A stretch of DNA of 64,000 bases from Pseudomonas sp. PDM04 (lineage in GTDB: Bacteria > Pseudomonadota > Gammaproteobacteria > Pseudomonadales > Pseudomonadaceae), in the NCBI RefSeq assembly GCF_014851765.1, contig NZ_JACVAI010000003.1:620001-684000 (forward strand), read 5' to 3'. The notes under the pieces were generated by a model. That model did not search any database. It was not told where the DNA came from and worked only from the letters and a program-made list of their open reading frames with translations. The translations under genes were made by a program, and so were the position numbers. This document shows, piece after piece, positions 35,376-45,071 of the stretch; the first letter of the stretch is position 1, and every line of letters begins with the position of its first letter.

Positions 35376-35394
35376 GAGATAAGTCCTCAAGAGC

Positions 35395-35434
35395 AAAACG
35401 GGCGCGGGAGTATAAAGCGCCCGCGCCCGTTTTT
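35395..35434 (-). terminator. terminator after fadE
   Basis: AAAACGGGCGCGGG (35395-35408) pairs with CCCGCGCCCGTTTT (35420-35433). On the minus strand it follows the fadE stop by 16 bp. It overlaps the ribosome-binding region of the PA2817-like gene, so it may act as an attenuator for that gene. Confidence 0.75.
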
Positions 35435-35449
35435 ACATGGCTGGCGGGA

Positions 35450-37897
35450 TCAGCGGACTTTGCCCGGCGCCAGCGTCAGTTCCTCCTTGTCGAAATCATC
35501 GACGTCTATCACCTTGCGTCGCGCCACTTCGGCGGCCTGCAGGCTGTGTGCTTCCAGGGGCTGCAACACACCAGCCTCGAGCGCGGCATCGATGACGTTT
35601 TCCCCGGCCGCCGGTTTGACCTGACCGCTCTTGAGCGCCACATGCAGTTTTTTCTGCGCAGGTTTCACCGCCTCCAGCGCGTCGAAGGCGTGTTGCAGGG
35701 CGCCGACGGCGTCATCGGCCGATTGTGGGCGGAAGCAGCCCCCGAGCAGTTCCTCCAGGGCCGGATCGCCTTTGGCCCGGCCAATCACCGCCGCGACTTC
35801 GGCGTCGAGCTTGTCCGACGGCCCTTTGTGCCGACGACCGAACGGAAACACGATGACCCGCAGCAGGCAGCCCAGCACCCTGTTCGGGAAGTTGGTCAGC
35901 AGTTCGTCCAGCGCGCGTTCCGACTGGCCAAGGCTTTCTTCCATCGCCCAGTTGAACAGCGGTGCGATGTGCGCCGCAGAGTCGAGGTCGTGATAGCGCT
36001 TGAGCGCGGCGGAAGCGAGGTACAGGTTGCTCAGCATATCCCCCAGGCGCGCCGACAGGCGTTCGCGGCGTTTCAGCTCGCCACCGAGCAGCATCATGCT
36101 CAGGTCGGCGAGCAGGGCGAATGCGGCCGCCTGACGGTTGAGCGCGCGGAAGTAGCCCTGGCTGAGCTTGTCGCCCGGCGCCTTCTCGAAATGGCCCAGG
36201 CCGAGGTTGAGCACCAGGGTGCTGGCTGCGTTGCTGATGGCAAATCCGATGTGCTTGAGCAACAGGCCATCGAACTCGATGAGCGCCTGCTCCTTGTCCT
36301 CACGCCCGGCGAGGGCCATTTCCTTGAGCACGAATGGATGGCAGCGAATGGCGCCCTGGCCGAAGATCATCAGGTTGCGCGAAAGGATGTTCGCGCCTTC
36401 CACGGTGATGAAGATCGGCGCGCCGTTCCAGCTGCGGCCCAGGTAATTGTTCGGCCCCATGATGATCGCCTTGCCGCCGTGAACATCCATGGCGTGGCTG
36501 ATGCATTCGCGGCCGCGTTCGGTGAGGTGATACTTGAGAATCGCCGACAGCACCGACGGTTTCTCGCCCAGGTCCACCGCGTTGGCGGTCAGCATCCGCG
36601 CCGCGTCCATCATCCAGGCGTTGCCGCCGATGCGCGCCATCGCTTCCTGGATGCCCTCGAAGGCCGACAGTGGCACGTTGAACTGTTCACGGATCTGCGC
36701 GTATTGACCGGTCACCAGGCTGGTGAACTTCGCTGCGCCGGTACCGACCGCCGGCAGCGAAATCGAACGCCCCACCGACAGGCAATTCATCAGCATCATC
36801 CAGCCTTTGCCGAGCATGTCCTGGCCGCCGATCAGGAAGTCCAGCGGGATGAACACGTCCTTGCCGGCGTTCGGGCCGTTCATGAAGGCTGCGCCCAGGG
36901 GCAGGTGGCGCCGGCCGATTTCCACGCCGGGGGTATCGGTCGGAATCAGCGCCAGGCTGATGCCCAGGTCTTCTTCCTCGCCCAGCAAGTGATCCGGGTC
37001 GTAGGCTTTGAATGCCAGGCCGAGGAGGGTGGCGACCGGACCCAGGGTGATGTAGCGCTTTTCCCAGTTCAGGCGCAGGCCGAGGGTTTCCTGGCCTTCC
37101 CATTGACCTTTGCAGATCACGCCGGTGTCGGGCATTGAACCGGCGTCGGAGCCGGCCAGTGGTCCGGTCAGGGCGAAGCACGGGATGTCATCGCCCCGGG
37201 CCAGTCGTGGCAGGTAATGGTTGCGTTGTTCGTCGGTGCCGTAGTGCAACAGCAGCTCGGCGGGGCCGAGGGAGTTGGGGACCATCACGGTGGACGCGAG
37301 GTCGCCGCTGCGGGTCGCCAGTTTCATCGCCACCTGGGAGTGGGCGTAGGCGGAAAAACCCTTGCCGCCATATTCCTTGGGAATGATCAGAGCAAAGAAG
37401 CCGTTGTCTTTGATGTGCGCCCAGGCCTCGGCGGGCAGGTCCATGTCCTGGCCGATCTGCCAGTCGGTGACCATTGCACAGAGTTCGTCGGTCGGGCCAT
37501 CGATGAAGGCCTGTTCCTCTTCGGTCAATTGAACCTTGGGGTAGGACAGCAACTTGTCCCAATCCGGACGGCCGCTGAACAGTTCACCGTCCCACCATAC
37601 CGTGCCGGCGTCGATGGCGTCGCGCTCGGTTTCCGACATCGGCGGCAGGGTTTTCTGGAACCAGTCGAACAGCGGCGCGCTGAAGTATTTGCGGCGCAGG
37701 TCGGGCAGCAACAGCGGCAGGGCGACGGCGGCGATCAACAGCCACAGGACCAGCAGCAACCCGCCAGGCGCGCGACTGAAGGCACCCATCGCCACCACAT
37801 AGACGGCAACGATGCACAGGGCGGGCAGAGGGGCGATACGGCGGTGGGCTAAATACGCTATCCCGACAACCAGAACCAGTATCCACAACAGCAGCAT
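35450..37897 (-). CDS. fadE: acyl-CoA dehydrogenase, FadE family
   Basis: This 815-residue flavoenzyme introduces the trans-2 double bond in acyl-CoA, the first beta-oxidation step. Two N-terminal hydrophobic helices (about 1-20 and 25-60) anchor it to the membrane. The dehydrogenase core follows, with CFALTGPLAGSDAGSMPDTG and VHGGKAIIMGPNNYLGRSW, and a long C-terminal DUF1974-type region. E. coli FadE has nearly the same length (814). The ATG at 37897 has GGAGGA 7 bp upstream; an upstream extension of 11 codons has no site. It matches PA2815. Confidence 0.93.
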   Translation of the reverse strand: MLLLWILVLVVGIAYLAHRRIAPLPALCIVAVYVVAMGAFSRAPGGLLLVLWLLIAAVALPLLLPDLRRKYFSAPLFDWFQKTLPPMSETERDAIDAGTVWWDGELFSGRPDWDKLLSYPKVQLTEEEQAFIDGPTDELCAMVTDWQIGQDMDLPAEAWAHIKDNGFFALIIPKEYGGKGFSAYAHSQVAMKLATRSGDLASTVMVPNSLGPAELLLHYGTDEQRNHYLPRLARGDDIPCFALTGPLAGSDAGSMPDTGVICKGQWEGQETLGLRLNWEKRYITLGPVATLLGLAFKAYDPDHLLGEEEDLGISLALIPTDTPGVEIGRRHLPLGAAFMNGPNAGKDVFIPLDFLIGGQDMLGKGWMMLMNCLSVGRSISLPAVGTGAAKFTSLVTGQYAQIREQFNVPLSAFEGIQEAMARIGGNAWMMDAARMLTANAVDLGEKPSVLSAILKYHLTERGRECISHAMDVHGGKAIIMGPNNYLGRSWNGAPIFITVEGANILSRNLMIFGQGAIRCHPFVLKEMALAGREDKEQALIEFDGLLLKHIGFAISNAASTLVLNLGLGHFEKAPGDKLSQGYFRALNRQAAAFALLADLSMMLLGGELKRRERLSARLGDMLSNLYLASAALKRYHDLDSAAHIAPLFNWAMEESLGQSERALDELLTNFPNRVLGCLLRVIVFPFGRRHKGPSDKLDAEVAAVIGRAKGDPALEELLGGCFRPQSADDAVGALQHAFDALEAVKPAQKKLHVALKSGQVKPAAGENVIDAALEAGVLQPLEAHSLQAAEVARRKVIDVDDFDKEELTLAPGKVR

Positions 37898-38145
37898 ATT
37901 TAATCCTCCGTGAATCAAGGGCAAAAACAACCTTCAGAGCTTAGACGGCATCCACAAAACAGGTTGGTCAGAGCGGTTTGAATGAAATCGTGGGAAACAT
38001 TCCAAAAGTGTGTAGGACCGGTTGGCAGCGGACCGTACAAAACGTTCGAGGGGCGGGCGGCAAAGCGTCCATGTTTGGCCGAAACGTCGTTATCTTCGTG
38101 CTGAACCTGTCGCTAGACTCGTGGCTTCTCCAGGAGATTGTTCGC

Positions 38146-38805
38146 ATGCACGAGTATTTGAGTCCCGGTCGCTTCATCGATAGTGACCACCCGTCGGTAG
38201 TGGAGTTCGCCGAAAAACACCGTGGCAATCGTCGCGATCCACTCGAGCAGGCGATCAATCTCTATCACGCGGTGCGCGAGGCCGTGCGTTACAACCCCTA
38301 CACCTTCAGTCGCGACCCTGACACCCTGCGTGGCAGCCATGCACTGGCGGCCGGTGAAAGTTACTGTGTGCCCAAGGCCACGTTGCTGGCCGGTGCGGCT
38401 CGACATTGCGGGATTGCCGCACGGATCGGCCTGGCGGACGTGCGCAATCATTTGTCGACCCCACGTTTGCTGGCGCTGCTCAAGAGCGATGTGTTCGCCA
38501 TGCATGGTTATACCGAACTGTTCCTGAACGGCCGCTGGGTCAAGGCCACGCCAGCGTTCAACCAGCAGCTGTGTGAACTGTTCAATGTGGCGCCGCTGGA
38601 ATTCGATGGCATCCATGACAGCGTGTTCCACCCCTTCAATCGCGAGGGCGCGCCGTTGATGGAGTATTTGATCGATCACGGTCAGTTCGCCGACGTCCCG
38701 GAAACCTTCTTTTTCGAGCACCTGGAAAAATGCTACCCGCATCTGTTCGGCGACGCGTTACCGCCGCTGCTGGGTGACATGCAGAGCGATTTGAGTCGCG
38801 CCTGA
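38146..38805 (+). CDS. transglutaminase-like cysteine protease-fold protein
   Basis: This 219-residue cytosolic protein has the transglutaminase core. The Cys lies in ALAAGESYCVPKATLLAG and the His in FAMHGYTELFLNG. The third residue, normally Asp in a Dx(T/S) stretch, is replaced here by Ala-Thr in VKATPAFN, so classical triad chemistry is uncertain. CAGGAG lies about 6 bp before the ATG. An upstream in-frame extension of 56 codons has no site. Function is unknown; it is a single gene divergent from fadE. Confidence 0.82.
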   Translation: MHEYLSPGRFIDSDHPSVVEFAEKHRGNRRDPLEQAINLYHAVREAVRYNPYTFSRDPDTLRGSHALAAGESYCVPKATLLAGAARHCGIAARIGLADVRNHLSTPRLLALLKSDVFAMHGYTELFLNGRWVKATPAFNQQLCELFNVAPLEFDGIHDSVFHPFNREGAPLMEYLIDHGQFADVPETFFFEHLEKCYPHLFGDALPPLLGDMQSDLSRA

Positions 38806-38848
38806 TCCGGCGTATGCTGCCTGCGCACTCATCCATAAAGAGGCAGCC

Positions 38849-39472
38849 ATGCTGAAGATCTGGGGTCGAAAAAATTCGTCGAATGTCAGGAAGCCCTTGT
38901 GGGCGGCCGAGGAACTGAACCTGGCCTATGAAGCCATCGATGCGGGCGGTGCCTTTGGTGTCGTCGACACGCCACAGTACCGGGCGATGAACCCCAATGG
39001 TCGGGTGCCTGTGATCGAAGACGATGGTTTCGTGCTGTGGGAGTCCAATGCGATCGTGCGCTACCTGCTGGCCCTGCATGCCGCCGGAACCGCGTGGTAT
39101 CCGGACGACCTGAAGGCGCGCGCCATTGCCGACAAGTGGATGGACTGGACCACCTCCAGTTTTGCCGGCCCGTTCCGCACCGTGTTCTGGGGCGTTTTGC
39201 GCACGCCGGCCGATCAGCAGGACTGGCCCGCCATCCACGCGGCGATCAAGGAATGCGACACACTTTTATCGATGGCCGATCAGGCGCTGGCGGTCAAGCC
39301 GTACCTGTCGGGTGATGAAATCGGCATGGGCGACATCCCTCTCGGCAGTTTCATTTATGCCTGGTTCGAGATGCCGATCGAGCGTGCCCCGCAGCCCCAT
39401 CTGCAAGCCTGGTACGCACGGTTGAAGCAGCGTCCGGCGTATCGGAAAGCTGTCATGACTGCGTTGACTTAA
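38849..39472 (+). CDS. glutathione S-transferase family protein
   Basis: This 207-residue protein has an N-terminal thioredoxin-like GSH domain (about 1-80; MLKIWGRKNSSNVRKP with probable catalytic Ser, NPNGRVPVIED with the cis-Pro, WESNAIVRYLL) and a helical C-terminal domain with DEIGMGDIPLGSF. The class is uncertain (Ser-type, beta/theta-like). The substrate cannot be read. It follows the transglutaminase-like gene after 43 bp. Confidence 0.9.
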   Translation: MLKIWGRKNSSNVRKPLWAAEELNLAYEAIDAGGAFGVVDTPQYRAMNPNGRVPVIEDDGFVLWESNAIVRYLLALHAAGTAWYPDDLKARAIADKWMDWTTSSFAGPFRTVFWGVLRTPADQQDWPAIHAAIKECDTLLSMADQALAVKPYLSGDEIGMGDIPLGSFIYAWFEMPIERAPQPHLQAWYARLKQRPAYRKAVMTALT

Positions 39473-39604
39473 TACTTACTATCGACACACTTCACTGTAC
39501 TTGTGTGGCGGCGACAAGCACCATTGCGCTCATGCGCCGCGGTTGCGTTGTGCGCCGCCCGCCCTCATCGATTCTTTTTTCCCTTCTTGGTGCGTAGATC
39601 CGAT

Positions 39605-40537
39605 ATGAGTTCCGCTCTGTCCATCCGGCAGCTAACCAAAACCTACGGCAACGGTTTCCAGGCCCTGAGTGGTATCGATCTGGACGTCGCCGAAGGTGAC
39701 TTTTTCGCCTTGCTCGGCCCCAACGGTGCCGGCAAATCCACGACCATCGGCATTCTCTCGACCCTGGTGAACAAGACCAGCGGCACGGTGAATATCTTTG
39801 GCCACGACCTGGACAAGAATCCTGCGCAGCTCAAGCGCTCCATCGGCGTCGTGCCGCAGGAATTCAACTTCAACCAGTTCGAAAAGACCTTCGACATCGT
39901 CGTGACCCAGGCGGGTTACTACGGCATCCCGCCGAAAGTCGCCAAGCAACGCGCCGAGCAGTACCTGACCCAGCTCGGTCTGTGGGACAAGCGCGATGTA
40001 CCTTCACGTTCGCTGTCTGGCGGCATGAAGCGTCGCCTGATGATCGCCCGTGCGCTGGTCCACGAACCGCGCCTGCTGATCCTCGACGAGCCGACGGCGG
40101 GGGTGGATATCGAACTGCGTCGTTCGATGTGGACCTTCCTCACCGAACTGAACCAGAAAGGCATCACCATCATCCTCACCACGCATTACCTGGAGGAGGC
40201 TGAGCAGTTGTGCCGTCATATCGGGATCATCGACCACGGCACCATCGTCGAGAACACCAGCATGAAACAGCTGCTGGGCCAGCTGCATGTGGAAACTTTC
40301 CTGCTCGACACCCGCAACGCACTGAGTGTCGCGCCGCAGTTGCTCGGTTACCCGTGCCGATTGCTCGATGCGCATACCCTTGAGGTCCAGGTCGAGAAGA
40401 CCATGGGCATCACCGCGCTGTTCACCCAGCTGGCGCAGCAGAACATCGAAGTATTGAGCCTGCGTAACAAAACCAATCGCCTCGAGGAGTTGTTCGTGTC
40501 CCTGGTGGAGAAAAATCTGTCGAAGGTGGCCGTATGA
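39605..40537 (+). CDS. ABC transporter ATP-binding protein (YadG-like)
   Basis: This 310-residue ATPase has Walker A LLGPNGAGKSTTIGIL, the Q-loop GVVPQEFNFN, signature SLSGGMKRRLMIARAL, Walker B LLILDEPTAGVD and switch His in LTTHYLEEAEQ. A C-terminal extension of about 90 residues is typical of YadG/CcmA-type drug or polysaccharide exporters. It overlaps the permease start by 4 bp (ATGA). Start ATG 39605 gives MSSALSIRQLTK. The exported substrate is unknown. Confidence 0.93.
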   Translation: MSSALSIRQLTKTYGNGFQALSGIDLDVAEGDFFALLGPNGAGKSTTIGILSTLVNKTSGTVNIFGHDLDKNPAQLKRSIGVVPQEFNFNQFEKTFDIVVTQAGYYGIPPKVAKQRAEQYLTQLGLWDKRDVPSRSLSGGMKRRLMIARALVHEPRLLILDEPTAGVDIELRRSMWTFLTELNQKGITIILTTHYLEEAEQLCRHIGIIDHGTIVENTSMKQLLGQLHVETFLLDTRNALSVAPQLLGYPCRLLDAHTLEVQVEKTMGITALFTQLAQQNIEVLSLRNKTNRLEELFVSLVEKNLSKVAV

Positions 40538-41313
40538 ATTCCGAGCTGCGACCCAACCTCGTCGCCCTCAACACCATCGTTTACCGTGAGGTCAGGCGCT
40601 TCACCCGGATCTGGCCGCAGACCTTGCTGCCACCGGCCATCACGATGGTTCTGTACTTTGTTATTTTCGGTAACCTGATTGGCCGGCAGATCGGTGACAT
40701 GGGTGGTTTCACCTACATGGAATACATCGTGCCGGGGCTGATCATGATGTCGGTGATCACCAACTCCTATGGCAACGTGGTGTCGAGCTTCTTCGGCAGC
40801 AAGTTCCAGCGCTCCATCGAGGAATTGATGGTGTCGCCGGTGTCGCCGCACACCATCCTGATCGGCTTCACCCTTGGCGGTGTGCTGCGCGGGTTGATGG
40901 TCGGGCTGATTGTCACGCTGTTATCGATGTTCTTCACCCACCTGCAGGTGCATCACCTGGGCATCACCATTCTGGTCGTGGTGCTGACGGCGACGATCTT
41001 TTCGTTGCTGGGCTTTATCAACGCGGTATTTGCGCGCAACTTCGATGACATTTCGATCATCCCGACCTTCGTGCTGACGCCACTGACTTACCTGGGCGGT
41101 GTGTTCTATTCGATCTCGTTGTTGTCACCGTTCTGGCAGACCGTCTCCCTGGCGAACCCGGTCTTGCACATGGTCAATGCCTTCCGCTTCGGGATCCTGG
41201 GGGTGTCGGACATCAGGATCAGCGTGGCGATCACCTTCATGCTGGTGGCCACGGTGGTGCTTTATATCGGCTGCGCGCGGTTGCTGGTGAGTGGGCGGGG
41301 GATGCGGACTTAA
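40534..41313 (+). CDS. ABC-2 type permease (YadH-like)
   Basis: This 259-residue integral membrane protein has six helices. Conserved blocks are TLLPPAITMVLYFVIFGNLIG, EYIVPGLIMMSVITNSYGN and the ABC-2 signature PLTYLGGVFYSISLL followed by LANPVLHMVNAFRFG. It forms the exporter with the coupled ATPase. E. coli YadGH is the closest named pair; its substrate is not known. Confidence 0.93.
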   Translation: MNSELRPNLVALNTIVYREVRRFTRIWPQTLLPPAITMVLYFVIFGNLIGRQIGDMGGFTYMEYIVPGLIMMSVITNSYGNVVSSFFGSKFQRSIEELMVSPVSPHTILIGFTLGGVLRGLMVGLIVTLLSMFFTHLQVHHLGITILVVVLTATIFSLLGFINAVFARNFDDISIIPTFVLTPLTYLGGVFYSISLLSPFWQTVSLANPVLHMVNAFRFGILGVSDIRISVAITFMLVATVVLYIGCARLLVSGRGMRT

Positions 41314-41457
41314 GGGATTTCTTCGGGGGGCTATGGGTCTGTGCGCGTATCCATTTCACGGGTGTAGATCCATTTTATTTGTGAGGGCGGCTGGCGGAAC
41401 CATAATCCGCCATCACCCAAAAAACGGATATTCACCCAGTCCAAAACAGAACCGAGG

Positions 41458-41976
41458 TCACCCCATCCGCCTTTTCTTGCGCCGTGCCCACTGCCGGCTG
41501 ACCCACCATCGCCAGTACACCATCACCAGGCAATAGGCGAGTGCGCCCAGCAGCAGGCCTGTCACCACCGACCCCAGCAGGAAGGGTTGCCACAACGTCG
41601 ATAACTCGCCGCTGATCCATTCCCAGGTCAGTTCGTCAGGCAAGGTCCGGGCGGGCACGTTCATCAGCCAAGCGCCCATCTGGTAGGTACAGAAAAACAC
41701 CGCAGGCATGGTGATCGGGTTGGTCAGCCAGACCAGGCTGACGGCGATGGGCATATTGCCGCGTACCACGATGGCCAGGGCGGCGGCCACCAGCATCTGC
41801 ATGGGAATCGGCAGGAACGCCGCGAACAACCCCACCGCCATGGCCCGCGCCACCGAGTGTCGATTGAGGTGCCAGAGGTTCGGGTCATGCAGCAGTGTGC
41901 CGAGAAAGCGTAAGGATTGATGTTCCCTGATGCTCGTCGGGTCTGGCATGTAGCGTTTGAATAATCGCCGGGGCAT
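41458..41976 (-). CDS. DUF2062 membrane protein
   Basis: This 172-residue protein starts at MPRRLFKRYMPD and has a DUF2062 domain with three or four hydrophobic segments: AVGLFAAFLPIPMQMLVAAAL, LVWLTNPITMPAVFF and a C-terminal helix near 135-155. The C-terminus is basic (ARRKKRRMG). It lies divergent from comEC as in other pseudomonads. Function is unknown. An upstream extension (24 codons) lacks a ribosome site. Confidence 0.88.
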   Translation of the reverse strand: MPRRLFKRYMPDPTSIREHQSLRFLGTLLHDPNLWHLNRHSVARAMAVGLFAAFLPIPMQMLVAAALAIVVRGNMPIAVSLVWLTNPITMPAVFFCTYQMGAWLMNVPARTLPDELTWEWISGELSTLWQPFLLGSVVTGLLLGALAYCLVMVYWRWWVSRQWARRKKRRMG

Positions 41977-42111
41977 AAGGCTTCTCGGTCGGTTAAGGCG
42001 GCAAGTATGTCTGGATTCTATGAGTCGCCTATTCAGAGTTTGTGACAATTATTGACCACGCTCGTGCCGTCAGCCGGCTATGACTAGGAGGGGACTCTCA
42101 AGGACGGGCTT

Positions 42112-44334
42112 ATGCGCACAGGGATGATGGCGCTGGCGTTGGGTTTGCTGGCCCTGGGTTTTGTACCGGTATTACCGCCGGTCTGGTTGTGGCTGGTGTT
42201 GCCCCTGGCGGGTTTGATGTTGATGCCGTTCAGGGCTTATCCATTGGCGTTTTTCCTGTTCGGCCTCAGTTGGGCCTGCGCGAATGCGCAATGGGCGCTG
42301 GATGATCGTCTGCCGATCGATCTCGATGGGGAAACCCGTTGGCTCGACGGACGGGTGGTGGGTTTGCCCCAGGACAGCGAAGGGGTGGTGCGGTTCGAAT
42401 TGACCGACATTCGCGCGCGGCAGGCACAGGTGCCCCAGCGCATGCGCCTGGCCTGGTATGGCGGGCCGCCGGTCAACAGTGGCGAACAATGGCGGCTGGC
42501 GGTGAAGTTGAAACGTCCGGCCGGGTTGCTCAATCCCCATGCCTTCGACTACGACGCCTGGCTGCTGGCGCAACGCATCGGTGCCACCGGTACCATCAAG
42601 GATGGCCAGCGCCTCGCCGAAGCCCGTTGGGCCTGGCGCGACGGCGTGCGCAAACGCTTGCAGGCGGTGGACGCCCAGGGCCGGGCCGGGGCTTTGGCGG
42701 CGCTGGTGCTGGGCGACGGTGCCGGACTCGGTCGCGACGATTGGCAGGTGCTGCAAGACACGGGCACCGTGCACCTGCTGGTGATTTCCGGACAGCACAT
42801 CGGCCTGCTGGCCGGTGTGGTGTACCTGATGATCGCCGGGCTGGCTCGCTACGGCCTGTGGCCGCACCGTTTGCCGTGGTTGCCCTGGGCGTGCGGGCTG
42901 GCATTCACCTCGGCGCTTGGCTACGGGCTGCTGGCGGGGTTCGAAGTGCCGGTGCGACGAGCCTGCGTGATGATCGGCCTGGTGTTGTTGTGGCGCCTGC
43001 GCTTTCGCCACCTCGGCAGCTGGTGGCCCCTGTTGCTGGCCCTGAATGCGGTGCTGCTGTTCGATCCGCTGGTGAGCCTGCAGCCGGGGTTCTGGCTGTC
43101 CTTCGCGGCGGTGGCGGTGCTGATCTTCACCTTCGGCGGTCGCCTCGGCCCCTGGCGATGGTGGCAGACCTGGACCCGTGCGCAATGGTTGATCGCAATC
43201 GGCCTGTGCCCTTTGTTGCTGGTGCTGGGATTGCCGATCAGCCTCAGCGGCCCGCTCGCCAATCTGCTGGCGGTGCCCTGGATCAGCCTGCTGGTGTTGC
43301 CGCTGGCCCTGTCGGGCACGCTGTTGCTGCCGCTGCCTTATGTGGGTGAAGGCTTGCTGTGGCTGGCCGGCGGGCTGATCGACGGGCTGTTCAAAGGCCT
43401 GGCATGGCTGGCCGGGCAAATGCCTGCGTGGGTGCCGGTGGCGATTCCATTCTGGGCGTGGGCGCTGGGAAGCCTTGGCGCACTGCTCCTGTTACTGCCC
43501 CGTGGCGTACCGCTGCGTCCGTTGGGCTGGCCGCTGTTGCTGATGTTGGTGTTTGCGCCCAGGCCTCCGTTGGCCGAAGGCATCGCCGAAGTCTGGCAAC
43601 TGGACGTCGGCCAGGGGCTGGCGATCCTGGTGCGAACCCGCCATCACACCCTGCTGTACGACAGCGGCCCGCGCTTGCGTGGCGTCGACCTCGGCGAGCG
43701 CGTCGTCCTGCCTGCGTTGCGCAAGCTCGGCGTGGACGGGCTCGACCTGATGCTGATCAGCCATGCGGACGCCGATCACGCCGGCGGCGCGCGGGCGATT
43801 GCCGGGGGGCTGCCGGTGACGCGGGTCATCAGCGGCGACCCCGAGGCATTGCCCGACGAGTTGCACGCGCAGCCTTGCGAAAGCGGGCAGCAATGGACCT
43901 GGGACGGCGTGAGGTTCCAGCTCTGGCAATGGCCCCAGGCATCGGACAGCAACCAGAAGTCCTGTGTCCTGCAGGTCGAGGCCAAGGGTGAACGCTTGCT
44001 GCTGAGCGGCGACATCGACAGCGCAGCCGAGCGCGCCCTTCTCGACAGTCCGCTGGGCGTGCCCACCGAGTGGTTGCAGGCGCCGCACCACGGCAGCCGC
44101 AGTGCGTCCTCGATGGCCTTGCTGGCGACGCTGCAACCCAAAGCGGTGCTGATTTCCCGAGGCCACGGCAATTCGTTCGGCCACCCGCATCCCACGGTCA
44201 TGGCCCGGTATCGCAAACGGGGCATGTCCGTGCATGACAGCGCCGAGCAGGGTGCCATTCGTCTGCGCCTGGGGCGATTCGAGCCGGCCTGGACGATGCG
44301 TCAGCAGCGGCGTTTCTGGCGTGTCGTGCCATGA
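42112..44334 (+). CDS. comEC: ComEC/Rec2 family DNA-uptake channel
   Basis: This 740-residue inner-membrane protein matches the competence channel that takes single-stranded DNA into the cytoplasm. Order: N-terminal helices and an OB-like DUF4131 region (about 1-160), the competence domain with VHLLVISGQHIGLLAGVVYL and many helices (about 200-480), and a C-terminal metallo-beta-lactamase domain with LMLISHADADHAGG and LQAPHHGSRSASS. All metal-binding motifs are intact, so it is not a pseudogene. Whether the organism is competent cannot be told. AAGGA precedes the ATG. Confidence 0.95.
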   Translation: MRTGMMALALGLLALGFVPVLPPVWLWLVLPLAGLMLMPFRAYPLAFFLFGLSWACANAQWALDDRLPIDLDGETRWLDGRVVGLPQDSEGVVRFELTDIRARQAQVPQRMRLAWYGGPPVNSGEQWRLAVKLKRPAGLLNPHAFDYDAWLLAQRIGATGTIKDGQRLAEARWAWRDGVRKRLQAVDAQGRAGALAALVLGDGAGLGRDDWQVLQDTGTVHLLVISGQHIGLLAGVVYLMIAGLARYGLWPHRLPWLPWACGLAFTSALGYGLLAGFEVPVRRACVMIGLVLLWRLRFRHLGSWWPLLLALNAVLLFDPLVSLQPGFWLSFAAVAVLIFTFGGRLGPWRWWQTWTRAQWLIAIGLCPLLLVLGLPISLSGPLANLLAVPWISLLVLPLALSGTLLLPLPYVGEGLLWLAGGLIDGLFKGLAWLAGQMPAWVPVAIPFWAWALGSLGALLLLLPRGVPLRPLGWPLLLMLVFAPRPPLAEGIAEVWQLDVGQGLAILVRTRHHTLLYDSGPRLRGVDLGERVVLPALRKLGVDGLDLMLISHADADHAGGARAIAGGLPVTRVISGDPEALPDELHAQPCESGQQWTWDGVRFQLWQWPQASDSNQKSCVLQVEAKGERLLLSGDIDSAAERALLDSPLGVPTEWLQAPHHGSRSASSMALLATLQPKAVLISRGHGNSFGHPHPTVMARYRKRGMSVHDSAEQGAIRLRLGRFEPAWTMRQQRRFWRVVP

Positions 44335-44432
44335 GGGCCGCCTGTCAACGCCCGACCGGATGCGACATCACGGTCTTCGGTGAGCCGACCCCCTATGTTA
44401 GAGTGGCGCACTTTTTCGAGGGGGCTGACACT

Positions 44433-45071
44433 GTGTGGGAATTGGTCAAATCCGGCGGCTGGATGATGCTGCCGATCATTCTGAGTTCCATCGCTGCCAT
44501 GGCGATCGTCGCCGAGCGTCTGTGGACCCTGCGAGCCAGCCGCGTGACCCCGGAGCATCTGCTCGGCCAGGTCTGGGTGTGGATCAAGGACAAGCAGCTC
44601 AACAAGGACAAGCTCAAGGAACTGCGGGCCAACTCACCCTTGGGCGAGATTCTGGCGGCGGGCCTGGCCAATTCCAAGCATGGTCGCGAGATCATGAAAG
44701 AGTGCATCGAGGAAGCCGCGGCGCGGGTGATTCATGAACTCGAACGTTACATCAATGCGCTGGGCACCATCGCTGCGATGGCGCCGTTGCTGGGCCTGCT
44801 CGGCACGGTGCTGGGCATGATCGACATTTTCAGCGCCTTCATGGGCACGGGCATGACCACCAACGCCGCCGTACTGGCCGGGGGTATTTCCAAGGCATTG
44901 ATCACCACGGCGGCGGGTTTGATGGTGGGTATTCCTTCGGTGTTCTTCCACCGGTTCCTGCAACGCCGCATCGATGAACTGGTGGTGGGCATGGAGCAGG
45001 AAGCGATCAAGTTGGTCGAGGTGGTGCAGGGTGACCGCGACGTGGACCTGCAAGAGGGCAAAAAAGCGTGA
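44433..45071 (+). CDS. MotA/TolQ/ExbB-type proton channel protein
   Basis: This 212-residue protein has three transmembrane helices: about 10-30, 110-135 and 150-175. The family block IAAMAPLLGLLGTVLGMIDIF is present. The GTG at 44433 gives WELVKSGGWMMLPIIL and has GAGGGGG upstream; the longer frame from 44331 includes promoter-like sequence. It is coupled by GTGA overlap to the ExbD-like gene and followed by lpxK, the PA2983-PA2982-lpxK order. No tonB or tolA partner is adjacent, so its energy client is unknown. Confidence 0.9.
   Translation: MWELVKSGGWMMLPIILSSIAAMAIVAERLWTLRASRVTPEHLLGQVWVWIKDKQLNKDKLKELRANSPLGEILAAGLANSKHGREIMKECIEEAAARVIHELERYINALGTIAAMAPLLGLLGTVLGMIDIFSAFMGTGMTTNAAVLAGGISKALITTAAGLMVGIPSVFFHRFLQRRIDELVVGMEQEAIKLVEVVQGDRDVDLQEGKKA

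Noticed and set aside
41390..41412. Hairpin GGCGGA/TCCGCC as a terminator after the ABC permease
   Set aside because: The stem is short, no T run follows, and it lies about 75 bp past the stop codon.
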